64,000 nt of DNA from Iamia sp. SCSIO 61187 (GCF_019443745.1 NZ_CP050948.1:4158001-4222000); one strand, 5' to 3'. Positions 34,824-45,432 are shown, counted from the stretch's first letter. Notes: generated by a model not told the origin, from the sequence alone. Program-made: numbers and translations.

Positions 34824-36020
34824 ATGCCCAGCTCCCGCCCCTCCCGACGTCGCCTGGTGCTCCCCGCCGGGCCCGAGCTGTCCCGCCGCCGGATGCTCGG
34901 CGGCATGGGTGCCCTGGCCGGCGTGGGGCTGCTGGGCCCCACCCTCCTGGCGGCCTGCGGTGACGACGACAGCAGCGGCGGCGGGGGCGGCGGGGGTGGC
35001 GGTGGTGGTGACACCAACGCCCTCCGCTTCGACAACTGGCCGGCGTACATCGACGAGGAGACCGTCGCCCTGTTCACCGAGGCGTCGGGCCTCGACTTCA
35101 CCTACAACGAGAACTTCAACGACAACAACGAGTACTTCGCCCGGGTCCAGTCCGACCTGGCCGCCGGGCGCGACATCGGCACCGACATCATCGCCCCGAC
35201 CTACTGGATGGCGGGCCGGCTGATCTCGCTGGGATGGGTGCAGGAGCTGGACCTCGACGCCATCCCCAACGCGTCCAACCTGGTCGAGAGCCTCCGCAAC
35301 CCGAGCTGGGACCCCGACGGCACCTTCAGCCTCCCGTGGCAGGCGGGCATGACCGGCATCGCCTACAACGCCGAGGCCGCCGGGCGCGACCTCACCAGCC
35401 TGGAGGACCTGTTCGACCCCGCCTTCTCCGGCAAGATCGGGATGCTCACCGAGATGCGCGACACCGTCGGGCTGATGATGCTCCTCGAGGGGGAGGACCC
35501 GGCCGAGGCGACGATCGAGTCCGCCGAGGCCGCCTTCGAGCGGATCCGGACGGCCAAGGAGGACGGGACCGTCCGCCAGTTCACCGGCAACGACTACATG
35601 GACGACCTGGCCTCGGGGAACTTCATCGCCTGCATCGGCTGGTCGGGCGACATCGCCCAGCTGGCCCTCGAGGACCCGAACCTCAAGTTCGTCATCCCCG
35701 ACGAGGGCGGCATGAGCTGGACCGACACCATGGTCGTCCCCAACGGGGCCGAGAACGCCGGCAACGTGGCCACGTGGATGGACTACGTCTACGACCCCGA
35801 GAACGCGGCCCGCATCACCGAGTACGTGGGCTACAACTCGCCGGTCGAGGGCGTCCGGGACATCCTCGCCGCCGGCACCGACGACCAGAAGGCGCTCGCC
35901 GAGAGCACCCTGCTGTTCCCCGACGAGGAGACCCTCGGCCGGCTGCACTCGTTCGCCAACCTCGACGAGGACGCCGAGGCCGAGTTCGACGAGCGCTTCT
36001 CCGAGATCATCGGCGTCTGA
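34824..36020 (+). CDS. potD: Spermidine/putrescine-binding protein
   Basis: 398 residues. Twin-arginine style signal SRRRMLGGMGALAGVGLLGPTLLAACG with a lipobox (LLAAC), so a lipoprotein probably exported folded. A run of twelve glycines follows as linker. The mature domain is PotD-like: LRFDNWPAYIDEETVALFTEASGLDFTY, DIIAPTYWMAGRLI, LPWQAGMTGIAYN, ACIGWSGDIAQL, EGGMSWTDTMVVPNGAENA. The conserved acidic and aromatic residues fit polyamine binding. 24 bp after potA. Confidence 0.9.
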   Translation: MPSSRPSRRRLVLPAGPELSRRRMLGGMGALAGVGLLGPTLLAACGDDDSSGGGGGGGGGGGDTNALRFDNWPAYIDEETVALFTEASGLDFTYNENFNDNNEYFARVQSDLAAGRDIGTDIIAPTYWMAGRLISLGWVQELDLDAIPNASNLVESLRNPSWDPDGTFSLPWQAGMTGIAYNAEAAGRDLTSLEDLFDPAFSGKIGMLTEMRDTVGLMMLLEGEDPAEATIESAEAAFERIRTAKEDGTVRQFTGNDYMDDLASGNFIACIGWSGDIAQLALEDPNLKFVIPDEGGMSWTDTMVVPNGAENAGNVATWMDYVYDPENAARITEYVGYNSPVEGVRDILAAGTDDQKALAESTLLFPDEETLGRLHSFANLDEDAEAEFDERFSEIIGV

Positions 36021-36030
36021 GGGTCGGCGC

Positions 36031-36939
36031 GTGGCCCGCAGGGACGACGGCGAGGAGGACCGGGACAAGCGGTCCGGGGGATGGGTGCCCTACGGGCTCC
36101 TGTCGCCCGGCGTGATCTGGCTGATCCTGTTCTTCCTCGTGCCCATGGCCACCCTGGCCAAGATGTCGCTCTCGTCCAAGGAGAGCCGCTTCGACTTCGA
36201 GCCCTCGTTCACCTGGGAGTGGGCCAACTACACCGACGCCTTCGACGCCTACAGCGACGAGATGCTGCGCTCGTTCGCCTACGCCGGCATCGCCACCTTG
36301 CTGACCATCGCCATCGGGTACCCGGTCGCCTACGTCATCGCCTTCCGGGGCGGTCGGTTCCGCAACGTCCTCGTCGGCCTGGTGGTGATCCCGTTCTTCA
36401 CCTCGTTCCTGATCCGGACGCTGGCGTGGCAGACGGTCCTGTTCGACGACGGCCCGGTGGTGGGCCTCGTCGACGCCGTCGGCCTCACCGGCCTGCTCGA
36501 CGCCGTCGGGATCATGAGCGACGGCCGCCTCCTCCAGACCCACGCCGCGGTGATCGGCGGGCTCACCTACAACTTCCTGCCGTTCATGATCCTGCCGATC
36601 TACGTGAGCCTGGAGAAGATCGACATCCGCCTCACCGACGCGGCGAAGGACCTCTACAGCGACGGCTGGCGGGCGTTCCGCAAGGTCGTCCTGCCGCTGT
36701 CGATGCCGGGCGTGTTCGCCGGGACGCTGCTCACGTTCATCCCCGCCGCCGGCGACTTCGTCAACGCCCGGTTCCTCGGCGGCCCGAACAACACCATGAT
36801 CGGGTCGGTGGTGCAGGACCGCTTCCTGGTCCAGCTCGACTACCCGACCGCGGCGGCGCTGTCGTTCGTGTTGATGGCGATCATCACCGTCGCCGTCGTC
36901 GTCTACAGCAGCGTCCTCGGCACGGACGACCTCATATGA
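36031..36939 (+). CDS. potB: Spermidine/putrescine ABC permease PotB
   Basis: 302 residues, GTG start 10 bp after potD. Six membrane helices; the EAA coupling motif is DAAKDLYSDGWRAFRKVVLPLSMPGVFAGTLLTFIPAAGDF. Forms the channel with PotC. Its stop codon lies within the first copy of a 16-bp repeat that begins the unusually long spacer before potC. Confidence 0.92.
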   Translation: MARRDDGEEDRDKRSGGWVPYGLLSPGVIWLILFFLVPMATLAKMSLSSKESRFDFEPSFTWEWANYTDAFDAYSDEMLRSFAYAGIATLLTIAIGYPVAYVIAFRGGRFRNVLVGLVVIPFFTSFLIRTLAWQTVLFDDGPVVGLVDAVGLTGLLDAVGIMSDGRLLQTHAAVIGGLTYNFLPFMILPIYVSLEKIDIRLTDAAKDLYSDGWRAFRKVVLPLSMPGVFAGTLLTFIPAAGDFVNARFLGGPNNTMIGSVVQDRFLVQLDYPTAAALSFVLMAIITVAVVVYSSVLGTDDLI

Positions 36940-37003
36940 GCGAGCGCAGCGAGCGAATCAGACGACGGAGTCATCTCTTCGGCGGCGGAGCGAGCGCAGC
37001 GAG
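36938..37003 (+). repeat. Two copies of GAGCGAGCGCAGCGAG between potB and potC
   Basis: Identical 16-bp units at 36938-36953 and 36988-37003. Such GCGAGCGCAGCGAGC units are dispersed in many actinobacterial genomes, where they often lead to genes being called with an artificial MSERSER start. The first copy covers the potB stop. Confidence 0.75.
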
Positions 37004-37014
37004 TGGAGACGCCG

Positions 37015-37086
37015 GCGCTCATCGGTGCTCCGGTCGCGGTACCGACTCGCGCCGTCGACATCGATCGGCGGAGCACCGATGAGCGC
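37015..37086 (+). promoter_or_regulatory. Perfect 18-bp hairpin over the potC start codon
   Basis: GCGCTCATCGGTGCTCCG (37015-37032) is the exact reverse complement of 37069-37086, with a 36-base loop. The 3' arm contains the potC ATG (37079-37081) and the bases before it, so the folded mRNA would block initiation. The other pot genes are only 10-24 bp apart, so this 139-bp spacer is out of place and suggests control of potC translation or a mobile repeat. Confidence 0.7.
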
Positions 37087-37912
37087 GCCGGAGACGACGC
37101 AGGGGCGCGTGGGGCGGTGGGCCCTGAACGCCTACGCCGTGCTGGGCTTCGTCTACCTCTTCGTGCCCATCGCCGTGATCGTCGCCTTCTCGTTCAACCA
37201 GCCGGCGGGCAAGTTCAACATCGTCTGGCAGAGCTTCACCCTCGACAACTGGGCCGACCCCTTCGCCCCCGGGCCCCTGATGGACGCCATGGTGGTCTCG
37301 ATCAAGATCGCCCTCGTCGCCGCCGGCGGCTCGACGGTCCTGGGCACGCTGATCGCCCTCGCCCTGGTCCGCTACCGCTTCAAGGGCGGGAAGATCGTCG
37401 ACCTCCTGCTCGTGCTGCCCCTCACCGCGCCCGAGATCGTGCTGGGCGCGTCGCTGCTGTCGCTGTTCCTCGACGCCGGCGTGCAGCGGGGGTTCTGGAC
37501 CATCGCCATCGCCCACGTCCTCTTCTGCACCTCCTTCGTGGCCCTGACGGTGAAGGCCCGCATCCGGGGCTTCGACTGGACCCTCGAGGACGCGGCCATG
37601 GACCTCGGCGCGCCGCCGTGGCGCACGTTCCGCAAGGTCACGCTCCCGCTCATCACCCCGGGGATCATCGCCGCCGCCCTGCTGTCGTTCGCCCTGTCGA
37701 TCGACGACTTCATCATCACGTTCTTCAACGCGGGCTCGACCGAGACGTTCCCCCTGCGGATCTTCGGGGCGTCGCGGACCGAGATCTCGCCCCAGATCAA
37801 CGTCCTGGCGACCGTCATCCTGCTCGCCTCGGTCGGCGTGATGGTCGCGGGCGTCGCCCTCCGGGCCGCCATCGAGGGTCGCACCCTCCGCCGCTCGAAG
37901 CGCCAGGCCTGA
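37079..37912 (+). CDS. potC: Spermidine/putrescine ABC permease PotC
   Basis: 277 residues from ATG 37079 (MSAPETTQGRVGRWALNAYAVLGFVYLFVPIAVIVAFSFN). A frame opening at 37025 would add an N-terminus encoded by the hairpin and is less likely. EAA motif: DAAMDLGAPPWRTFRKVTLPLITPGIIAAALLSFALSIDDFIITFF. Works with PotB as the transmembrane path. Last gene of the operon. Confidence 0.9.
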   Translation: MSAPETTQGRVGRWALNAYAVLGFVYLFVPIAVIVAFSFNQPAGKFNIVWQSFTLDNWADPFAPGPLMDAMVVSIKIALVAAGGSTVLGTLIALALVRYRFKGGKIVDLLLVLPLTAPEIVLGASLLSLFLDAGVQRGFWTIAIAHVLFCTSFVALTVKARIRGFDWTLEDAAMDLGAPPWRTFRKVTLPLITPGIIAAALLSFALSIDDFIITFFNAGSTETFPLRIFGASRTEISPQINVLATVILLASVGVMVAGVALRAAIEGRTLRRSKRQA

Positions 37913-37947
37913 CCGCCACGAGGGCCGGGCACCGTGCGGCGGTCGCG

Positions 37948-38430
37948 CTAGCGGGTGCCCCAGGCGTAGGTCTGCTTGACCAGCTTGAGGTACGTGAGGA
38001 TCTCGGTGGAGACGACGCCGGGCACGCCGCGGATCGACACCGTGACCAGATCGAGCAGGTGGGCGGCGTCGGGGGCCACGACCTCGACGAGCACGTCGTA
38101 GCGCCCGGCGGTGATGACGACGTAGTCCACGTCGTCCGACTCGGCGATGGCGTCGGCCACGACCCGGCTGTCGCCCTCGACCCGGACGCCGACCATGGCC
38201 TGCAGGCCCAGCCCCAGCATGGCCGGGTCGGTCACGGCCACGACCTGCATCACGCCCCGGTCGATGAGCCGCTGGACCCGCTGCCGCACCGCCGCCTGCG
38301 AGAGCCCCACCTGCGGCCCCAGCTTCGAGTACGGGACCCGCCCGTCGGTCTGCAGGGCCCGGATCACCGCCTTGTCCACCTCGTCGAGGTCGACGGGCTC
38401 GGCCCCGTCGTCGCCGCCCGCCGTGGTCAC
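37948..38430 (-). CDS. Lrp/AsnC-family transcriptional regulator
   Basis: 160 residues; GTG 38430 overlaps the aminotransferase stop (GTGA), so both are co-translated. [44 protein letters not shown]; the C-terminal RAM/ACT-like domain follows ([40 protein letters not shown]). Likely the local regulator of putrescine catabolism, sensing an amino acid or polyamine product. Confidence 0.9.
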   Translation of the reverse strand: MTTAGGDDGAEPVDLDEVDKAVIRALQTDGRVPYSKLGPQVGLSQAAVRQRVQRLIDRGVMQVVAVTDPAMLGLGLQAMVGVRVEGDSRVVADAIAESDDVDYVVITAGRYDVLVEVVAPDAAHLLDLVTVSIRGVPGVVSTEILTYLKLVKQTYAWGTR

Positions 38431-39797
38431 CGCTCCTCGAGCTCCTTCCAGGCCTCGAGCAGCGTCTGGCGGATGATCCCGGCGATGGCCTCGAACTCCT
38501 CCGGACCCGACACGAGCGGCGGCGCGAGCTGGATCACCGGGTCGCCCCGGTCGTCGGCCCGGCAGATCAGGCCGTTCTCGAGCAGGCGGTTGGAGAGGAA
38601 GCCGCGCAGGAGCCACTCGGACTCGTCGTCGGTGAAGGCGGTGCCGCCCTTGGTCATCTCGATGCCGTAGAAGTAGCCCATGCCCCGGACCTCGCGCACG
38701 ATGGGCAGGTCGAGGAGCGTGTCGAGCTGGGTGCGGAACTCGTCCTCGAGCTCCCGGGCCCGGCCGGGCAGGTCCTCGCGCTCCATGACGTCGAGGTTGG
38801 CCAGCGCCACCGCGCAGCTCACCGGGTGGCCCCCGAAGGTGATGCCGTGGAGGAACGACGAGGTCGGCTCGAGGAACGGCTCGGCGATGCGGTCGGACAC
38901 GAGCACGCCGCCGAGGGGGGCGTAGCCCGACGTGACGCCCTTGGCGAAGGTGAGCATGTCGGGCTGGTAGCCGAGGCGGGCCGAGCCGAACCAGTCCCCC
39001 AGCCGCCCGAAGGCGCAGATCACCTCGTCGGAGACGAGGAGCACGCCGTGGGTGTCGCAGATCTCCCGGACCCGCTGGAAGTAGCCGTCGCCGGGGACGA
39101 AGCAGCCCCCGGCGTTCTGCACCGGCTCCAGGAACACCGCCGCCACGGTCTCGGGGCCCTCGGCGACGATCATCCGCTCGATCTCCTCGGCGCACGCCGC
39201 CGTGCACGGCCCCATCCCCTCGGGGTCGCACGTCGGGCAGCTCTGCGAGTTGGTGATGCCGACGTGGCGCGACAGCCCGTTGAGCATCGGGAGGAACGGC
39301 TCCTTGATGGCGTCGAGGCCGGTGATGTTCAGCGTCGAGAGGGTGGCCCCGTGGTACGCCAGGTTCCGGGCGATGACCTTCACCCGCTCGGTCTGGCCGA
39401 TGGCCAGGAAGTACTGGCGCGCCAGCTTCCACGCCGTGTCGACGGCCTCGGCCCCGCCGGTGGTGAGGAAGACCCGGTTGAGGTCCCCGGGCGCCATGCC
39501 GGCCAGGCGGGCGGCCAGCTCGATGCCGGTGGGGTGGGCGTAGGTCCACAGCGGGAAGTAGGCGAGGGTCTCGGCCTGGGCGGCGGCGGCCCGGGCGATC
39601 TCCTCCCGACCGTGGCCGGCCTGGACGACGAACAGCCCGGCCAGGCCGTCGAGGTACCGGGTGCCCTCGCTGTCCCAGACGTGGGCGCCCTGGCCCCGTT
39701 CGATGATCGTCGGGCCTTGACCGCCCTCGCCGGCCAGGCGCGAGAAGTGCAGCCAGAGGTGGTCGGCGGCCGCAGCGTCGAGCTCGGCGGGGGTCAT
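38427..39797 (-). CDS. Class III aminotransferase (putrescine/omega-amino type)
   Basis: 456 residues from ATG 39797. Fold type I PLP enzyme: [54 protein letters not shown] and the PLP Lys in [17 protein letters not shown] Cys-containing insert ([17 protein letters not shown]) precedes the [11 protein letters not shown] segment. Context (polyamine importer, aldehyde dehydrogenase, Lrp) suggests putrescine or gamma-aminobutyrate as amino donor; beta-alanine is an alternative. Divergent from the dehydrogenase. Confidence 0.85.
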   Translation of the reverse strand: MTPAELDAAAADHLWLHFSRLAGEGGQGPTIIERGQGAHVWDSEGTRYLDGLAGLFVVQAGHGREEIARAAAAQAETLAYFPLWTYAHPTGIELAARLAGMAPGDLNRVFLTTGGAEAVDTAWKLARQYFLAIGQTERVKVIARNLAYHGATLSTLNITGLDAIKEPFLPMLNGLSRHVGITNSQSCPTCDPEGMGPCTAACAEEIERMIVAEGPETVAAVFLEPVQNAGGCFVPGDGYFQRVREICDTHGVLLVSDEVICAFGRLGDWFGSARLGYQPDMLTFAKGVTSGYAPLGGVLVSDRIAEPFLEPTSSFLHGITFGGHPVSCAVALANLDVMEREDLPGRARELEDEFRTQLDTLLDLPIVREVRGMGYFYGIEMTKGGTAFTDDESEWLLRGFLSNRLLENGLICRADDRGDPVIQLAPPLVSGPEEFEAIAGIIRQTLLEAWKELEER

Positions 39798-39850
39798 GGT
39801 CACGGCAGGGCTCCTCGGCCGACGGTCGATCCGACTGTAGTTCCGCCCGC

Positions 39851-39894
39851 TGGCGACCGGATCATGCGCCACATGGCAGGCTGGCGATCGGATC
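39851..39894. promoter_or_regulatory. Direct repeat between divergent aminotransferase and dehydrogenase genes
   Basis: TGGCGACCGGATC (39851-39863) and TGGCGATCGGATC (39882-39894), 31 bp apart, i.e. three helical turns. A plausible binding array for the Lrp-type regulator encoded next door. Prediction only. Confidence 0.4.
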
Positions 39895-39923
39895 CCTCGC
39901 TCTCTGACCGGAGGCTGACCCCC

Positions 39924-41345
39924 GTGCAGGACCAGAACCACATCGGCGGGACGTTCCGCCCCGCCCGGTCGGGTGCCACCGACGACGTCCTCGACCCGGC
40001 CACCGGGCAGGCGATGGGCACGGCGCCGGCCAGCGACGCCGCCGACGTGGACGACGCCGTCCGGGCCGCCGCCGACGCCTTCCCGGCCTGGGCCGCCCTG
40101 ACCCCGCGGGCCCGGTCCGAGCTGCTCCACCGCCTGGCCGACGCCATCGCCGCCGACATCGAGGGCCTCTCCGCCCTGGAGGCCCGCAACGTGGGCAAGC
40201 CCACCTCGATCATCGAGTTCGAGATGGACCTGACCGTCGACAACTGGGCGTTCTTCGCGTCGGCCGGCCGCTTCCTCGAGGGCCGGGCCGCGGGCGAGTA
40301 CATGGAGGGGTACACGTCGATGATCCGGCGCGAGCCCCTCGGCGTCGTCGGCTCCATCGCCCCGTGGAACTACCCGCTGAACATGGCGACGTGGAAGGTC
40401 GGCCCGGCATTGGCGGCGGGCAACACCGTCGTCCTCAAGCCGTCGGAGCTCACGCCCTACACCGCCCTGCGGCTGGCCGAGCTGGCCGCCGACGTCCTCC
40501 CGCCCGGCGTCCTCAACGTGGTGTGCGGGCGGGGGGAGACGGCCGGGGTCGCCCTGGTCGAGCACCCTGAGGTGGCGATGGTGTCGCTGACCGGGTCGGT
40601 CGCCGCCGGCCAGGCCGTGGCCCGGGCGGCGGCGACCACGCTCAAGCGGGTGCACCTCGAGCTGGGCGGCAAGGCGCCGGTCGTCGTCTTCGACGACGCC
40701 GACCCGCAGGCGGTGGCCGAGGGGGTGCGGGCCGCCGGCTACTACAACTCGGGCCAGGACTGCACCGCCGCCTGCCGGCTGATCGCCGGGCCCGCCATCC
40801 ACGACGAGGTGGTGGCCGCCCTGGTCGCCGAGGTCGGGGCCATCCCCTTCGGCGACCCCTCGGCGGCCGACACCGAGGTCGGCCCGGTCGTGTCGGCGGC
40901 CCAGCGCGAGCGCGTCGCCGGCATGGTGGCCCGGGCGGTCGACGCCGGTGCGTCGGTCGCCGTGGGCGGGTCGGCGGGCGACGGCGCCGGGTTCTTCTAC
41001 GAGCCGACCGTGGTGGTCGACGTCGACCAGGCCTCGGAGATCGCCCAGCGCGAGGTGTTCGGCCCCGTCGTCACCGTCCAGCGGGCCCCCGACGAGGAGA
41101 CCCTGCTGCGGTGGGCCAACGACGTCGACTACGGCCTCGCCGCGTCGGTGTGGACCCGCGACGTGGGCCGGGCCATGCGGATGGCCGCCGGTCTCCGGTT
41201 CGGCACGGTGTGGGTCAACGACCACATCCCGATCATCAGCGAGATGCCCCACGGCGGGTTCAAGCAGTCCGGCTACGGCAAGGACATGTCGATCTACGCC
41301 GTCGAGCACTACACCGAGCTCAAGCACGTCATGGTCAAGCACTGA
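39924..41345 (+). CDS. Aldehyde dehydrogenase, gamma-aminobutyraldehyde type
   Basis: 473 residues from GTG 39924, chosen because GGAGG lies 9 bases upstream. NAD(P)-dependent [46 protein letters not shown], catalytic Glu in [10 protein letters not shown], catalytic Cys in [12 protein letters not shown]. Closest pattern is to PatD-type enzymes that oxidise 4-aminobutanal to GABA, the step after putrescine transamination. It diverges from the aminotransferase gene. Confidence 0.9.
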   Translation: MQDQNHIGGTFRPARSGATDDVLDPATGQAMGTAPASDAADVDDAVRAAADAFPAWAALTPRARSELLHRLADAIAADIEGLSALEARNVGKPTSIIEFEMDLTVDNWAFFASAGRFLEGRAAGEYMEGYTSMIRREPLGVVGSIAPWNYPLNMATWKVGPALAAGNTVVLKPSELTPYTALRLAELAADVLPPGVLNVVCGRGETAGVALVEHPEVAMVSLTGSVAAGQAVARAAATTLKRVHLELGGKAPVVVFDDADPQAVAEGVRAAGYYNSGQDCTAACRLIAGPAIHDEVVAALVAEVGAIPFGDPSAADTEVGPVVSAAQRERVAGMVARAVDAGASVAVGGSAGDGAGFFYEPTVVVDVDQASEIAQREVFGPVVTVQRAPDEETLLRWANDVDYGLAASVWTRDVGRAMRMAAGLRFGTVWVNDHIPIISEMPHGGFKQSGYGKDMSIYAVEHYTELKHVMVKH

Positions 41346-41518
41346 CGCCGACGCCAGGTCGCAGGCGCGACCGCTCACCCACGGGGGAGCCGCCGGGCCC
41401 CTTCCCGCCGAAGCGGCTGCGCCGCCGGCTCGATCCGACGTAGGCCGGGTGGAGGGGCTGCCGCCAGGCCCACCGGACCGTCGCGTGAGACTCTCCCGTC
41501 GCCCGGCACACTGAGGGG

Positions 41519-42451
41519 GTGAGGGCGGACCAAGCCACGGCGGGTGACGGCCCGAACCGACGCACCGTGAGCCTGGTGACCGACGCCGAGGTGGTCCCGC
41601 CGCCCGGGCTGCCCCCCGGCCGCACCGTCGCCCTCCCCCACGGCGGCGAGGCCTTCGTCCGGGCCGACCTCGGCGGGCCCGACGACGACCGCCCCCCCGT
41701 CCTGTTGATCCACGGCTGGACGGTCACGGCCGACACCACCTTCGCCCCGACCTACCCGGCCCTGGCCGACCGGTACCGGGTCATCGCCCCGGACCTGCGG
41801 GGCCACGGGCGCTCCAGCCCCGCCCGGGGCCGACTCCGGCTGGAGGGCCTGGCCGACGACTGCGCCGCCGTGCTCGACGCCCTCGAGGTCGAGCGGGTCA
41901 TCGTCGTCGGGTACTCGCTGGGCGGGGCCGTCGCCCAGCTGGTCTGGCACCGCCACCGGCACCGGCTCTCGGGCCTGGTCGTGTGCTCCACCGCCCGCCA
42001 CTTCCAGTCCGGCCCCGTGGGGGACCTCTGGTACCGGGGGCAGGCGTTGATCGCCCCCGCCGTGCGCGCCTTCCCGGGGCCGGCCCGGTCCCGCATGGTG
42101 CGGGCCGTCGACGGCAAGGTCGCCGACGGCCCCCACGCCGCCTGGTACCGGCGCGAGCTGCTCCGCAGCGACCCGCCGTCGCTGCTGCGCGTCGGCGCCG
42201 CCCTGGGCCGGTTCCGGTCCACCGCCTGGATCGGCGGCGTCGACGTCCCCGCCGCCGCGATCATCACGACCCTGGACCGCACCGTCCCCAGCCGTCGCCA
42301 GCGGGCCCTGGCCGCCGCCATCCCAGGCTGTCGCACCTACGAGGTCGCCGGGCCCCACAACGCCGCCGTGACCCGCCCCGACCTGTGGGTGCCCCAGCTG
42401 CGCCACGCCCTCGACGGCCTGCGCCCCCGACCGGGCGGACCCCGGGGCTGA
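41519..42451 (+). CDS. Alpha/beta-hydrolase
   Basis: 310 residues with a GTG start. LLIHGWTVTADTTFAPTYPAL, APDLRGHGRSSPARG, nucleophile elbow GYSLGG, acid near ITTLDRTVP and His in VAGPHNAAV. The fold is clear and the triad plausible. Upstream 170 bp hold nothing recognised; downstream is a repeat-rich gap. Substrate unknown. Confidence 0.85.
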   Translation: MRADQATAGDGPNRRTVSLVTDAEVVPPPGLPPGRTVALPHGGEAFVRADLGGPDDDRPPVLLIHGWTVTADTTFAPTYPALADRYRVIAPDLRGHGRSSPARGRLRLEGLADDCAAVLDALEVERVIVVGYSLGGAVAQLVWHRHRHRLSGLVVCSTARHFQSGPVGDLWYRGQALIAPAVRAFPGPARSRMVRAVDGKVADGPHAAWYRRELLRSDPPSLLRVGAALGRFRSTAWIGGVDVPAAAIITTLDRTVPSRRQRALAAAIPGCRTYEVAGPHNAAVTRPDLWVPQLRHALDGLRPRPGGPRG

Positions 42452-42792
42452 GCGCTCGCTACGGTCGCGCCAGTGTCACCCTGGTCGTTGCCCGGGGGCT
42501 TGGCTCCCACCGTCGGTGTCCCTCGTGGACAGCGTGCTTCGTGCCGGTCCTCGGGCGCGCAGACGCGGCTGGCGTGGCTTGGTGGGAGCGTGGCATCGCC
42601 CCCACCGAGGTGGGCCCGCCGACCGGTTCTGGACGTGATCGCCTGCGTCGTTCTGACACCGCTGCCGGACACCGATGGCGCCTGGCGCGACCAGAACGAG
42701 GCTCCAGGCGGCCATCGCCGTTCTGACACCGCAGCCGGCCAGGGGTGTCGCCTGGCGCGAACAGAACCGACGATGGCGACGGAGGTCGCTCG
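42452..42792. other. Gap with hairpin-forming repeats
   Basis: No convincing gene. Contains two 50-bp near-copies (42649-42698 and 42719-42768, 70 bp apart), each starting CGTTCTGACACCGC and ending in GCCTGGCGCGA then CAGAAC, so that the GTTCTG and CAGAAC ends can pair. A further partial match (GGTTCTGGAC) is at 42625. Confidence 0.6.
42649..42768. repeat. Two tandem 50-bp hairpin repeats
   Basis: Units differ at about a dozen positions, mostly in the middle, while the ends and the inner GCCTGGCGCGA stay fixed. The conserved ends with diverged centre suggest a structured or protein-binding unit rather than simple slippage. Confidence 0.65.
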
Positions 42793-42945
42793 ATGAGCCT
42801 GACCGCACTGCGGTGCCACCCCGCCACCCGGGCGGCCATCGACCGGCGCACCACCCACGACCGCACGACCGACCGAGCCCTGCTCACCGACACCGAACCC
42901 AACACCTCGACCTCCCCGGCGCACCTGCGCGCCGAGGTCGCCTGA
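42793..42945 (+). CDS. Possible small protein, 50 residues
   Basis: ATG 42793 has a strong Shine-Dalgarno (GGAGG at 42781-42785). The product MSLTALRCHPATRAAIDRRT... is rich in Thr, Arg and Asp, has no hydrophobic stretch and no known family. It ends 14 bp before the next gene. The good ribosome binding site is the main support. Confidence 0.45.
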   Translation: MSLTALRCHPATRAAIDRRTTHDRTTDRALLTDTEPNTSTSPAHLRAEVA

Positions 42946-42959
42946 CCGAGGAGCACACC

Positions 42960-43925
<966 letters not shown>

Positions 43926-43995
43926 CGAGGACCACCACGGACCCCGACGTCCCGGCCCTCGTGGTCCGGCGCGTGGGCCCGCCTACCCTCGGGTC

Positions 43996-44448
43996 ATGCT
44001 TGCCGAGCGGATCCAGTCCGACCTCACCGCCTCGATGAAGGCCCGCGACCAGCTGACGACGACCGTCCTGCGGTCGGTGCTGGCGGCGGTGAAGGAGGCC
44101 CGGGTGGCGGAGGGCGCGGCCGACGAGCTCACCGACGCCGACGTCGAGGCGGTCGTCAAGCGGGAGGCCAAGAAGCGCGACGAGGCGGCGGCCGCCTTCG
44201 CCGACGCCGGGCGCGAGGAGCAGGCCGCCAAGGAGCGGGCCGAGGGCGAGATCCTGGCCCGGAACCTCCCGGCCCCGCTCACCGACGCCGAGCTGGAGGA
44301 GCTGGTGACCCGGGTCCTCCAGGCGGGCGGGTTCTCCTCGCCCACGGACATGGGCCCGGCCATGAAGGCGGTGCAGGCCGAGGTCGCAGGCCGCCGCGAC
44401 GGCAAGGCCGTCAGCGCCCTGGTGAAGGCCCGCCTCACCGGCGGCTGA
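43996..44448 (+). CDS. GatB/YqeY-domain protein
   Basis: 150 residues: MLAERIQSDLTASMKARDQLTTTVLRSVLAAVKEARV is the typical YqeY start; the C-terminal tail domain matches that of GatB (SSPTDMGPAMKAVQAEVAGRRDGKAVSALVKARL). Stand-alone YqeY proteins are thought to bind tRNA. Followed by a long hairpin. Confidence 0.9.
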   Translation: MLAERIQSDLTASMKARDQLTTTVLRSVLAAVKEARVAEGAADELTDADVEAVVKREAKKRDEAAAAFADAGREEQAAKERAEGEILARNLPAPLTDAELEELVTRVLQAGGFSSPTDMGPAMKAVQAEVAGRRDGKAVSALVKARLTGG

Positions 44449-44462
44449 GCCTCGACCCCGTC

Positions 44463-44510
44463 GAACCTTGGACGGGAACCGCATCATGCTGCGGGGTTCC
44501 GTCCAAGGTC
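44463..44510. terminator. Hairpin after the YqeY gene
   Basis: ACCTTGGACGG...ACCGCA pairs with TGCGGGGTTCCGTCCAAGGT (44465-44509), a GC-rich stem of about 19 pairs without a U-run. A close relative occurs at 58464-58514. May terminate or be a dispersed repeat. Confidence 0.6.
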
Positions 44511-44591
44511 GGCGGCGGGGGCGATGAGTTCGCCGTTCGGAGGACGTCGGTAGGGGGCACGCTCGCCCACCCCATCCCGAAGGAACCCGCC

Positions 44592-45383
44592 ATGCCCCAC
44601 GTCGACTCGATGCCCGTCGGTCACCCCTGCTGGATCGACCTCATGACCTCGGACCCGGACGCCAGCCGGGCCTTCTACCAGAGCTTCCTCGGCTGGACGT
44701 CCGAGGCCAGCGGCCCCGAGTACGGGGGCTACATCACCTTCTCGCTCGACGGGACGGTCGTCGCCGGCGGCATGGACAAGAACGCCATGCCCGACAACGC
44801 CGACATGCCCGACGTCTGGTCGATCTACCTCCACGTCGAGGACGCCAAGGCCACCGCCGAGGCCATCGTGGCCAACGGTGGCAGCCTCATGTTCGACCCC
44901 ATGGAGGTCCCCGGCCTGGGGATCATGGGCTTCGCCACCGACCCGACCGGTGCCGCCATCGGCTACTGGCAGCCCCTCGCCCACCACGGCTTCGGCGTGG
45001 TCGCCGAGCCCAACGCCCCCGGATGGTTCGAGCTCCACACCCGCGACTTCGCCGGCGCCATCGCCTTCTACGAGGCGGTCTTCGGCTGGACCACCTACGC
45101 GACGGGCGACACCGACGAGTTCCGCTACTCCACCCTCGAGAAGGACGAGCGGGCCGCCGCCGGCGTCATGGACGCCTCCGGCTTCCTGCCCGAGGGCGTC
45201 CCGGCCCACTGGTCGGTGTACTTCTCGGTGCCCGACACGGCCGCCGCCGTCGCCCGGGCCACCGAGCTCGGGGCCACCCTCGTCATGGGCCCCGACGCGA
45301 CCCCGTTCGGCACCCTGGCCACGATGACCGACCCTACCGGCGCCGTGTTCAAGCTCAGCGACGGCACCGCCACCCCCGACTGA
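44592..45383 (+). CDS. Two-domain VOC (glyoxalase-like) protein
   Basis: 263 residues made of two VOC modules: first HPCWIDLMTSDPDASRAFYQSFLGWT...FATDPTGAAIGYW, second GWFELHTRDFAGAIAFYEAVFGWTTY...MTDPTGAVFKLSD. VOC proteins bind a metal and small ligands (dioxygenases, glyoxalases, resistance proteins). This two-module type is common in actinobacteria; no specific activity known. Confidence 0.9.
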   Translation: MPHVDSMPVGHPCWIDLMTSDPDASRAFYQSFLGWTSEASGPEYGGYITFSLDGTVVAGGMDKNAMPDNADMPDVWSIYLHVEDAKATAEAIVANGGSLMFDPMEVPGLGIMGFATDPTGAAIGYWQPLAHHGFGVVAEPNAPGWFELHTRDFAGAIAFYEAVFGWTTYATGDTDEFRYSTLEKDERAAAGVMDASGFLPEGVPAHWSVYFSVPDTAAAVARATELGATLVMGPDATPFGTLATMTDPTGAVFKLSDGTATPD

Positions 45384-45401
45384 CGGGCGGCCGACCGACC
45401 A

Positions 45402-45432
45402 CCGCCGACCGGTGCCCGGCACCGGTCGGCGG
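45402..45432. terminator. Perfect 15-bp palindrome between convergent genes
   Basis: CCGCCGACCGGTGCC, one base, exact reverse complement. It lies between the convergent VOC and IclR genes and may be a two-way terminator. Its core GGTGCC-N-GGCACC is the one seen at 28265, 48158 and 53991. Confidence 0.75.

Noticed and set aside
37025-37078. Upstream extension of PotC
   Set aside because: The added residues are encoded by the hairpin and match no permease N-terminus; ATG 37079 starts the conserved sequence.
42649-42768. CRISPR array
   Set aside because: Only two units, 50 bp each with a 20-bp gap, diverged in the centre, and no cas genes.
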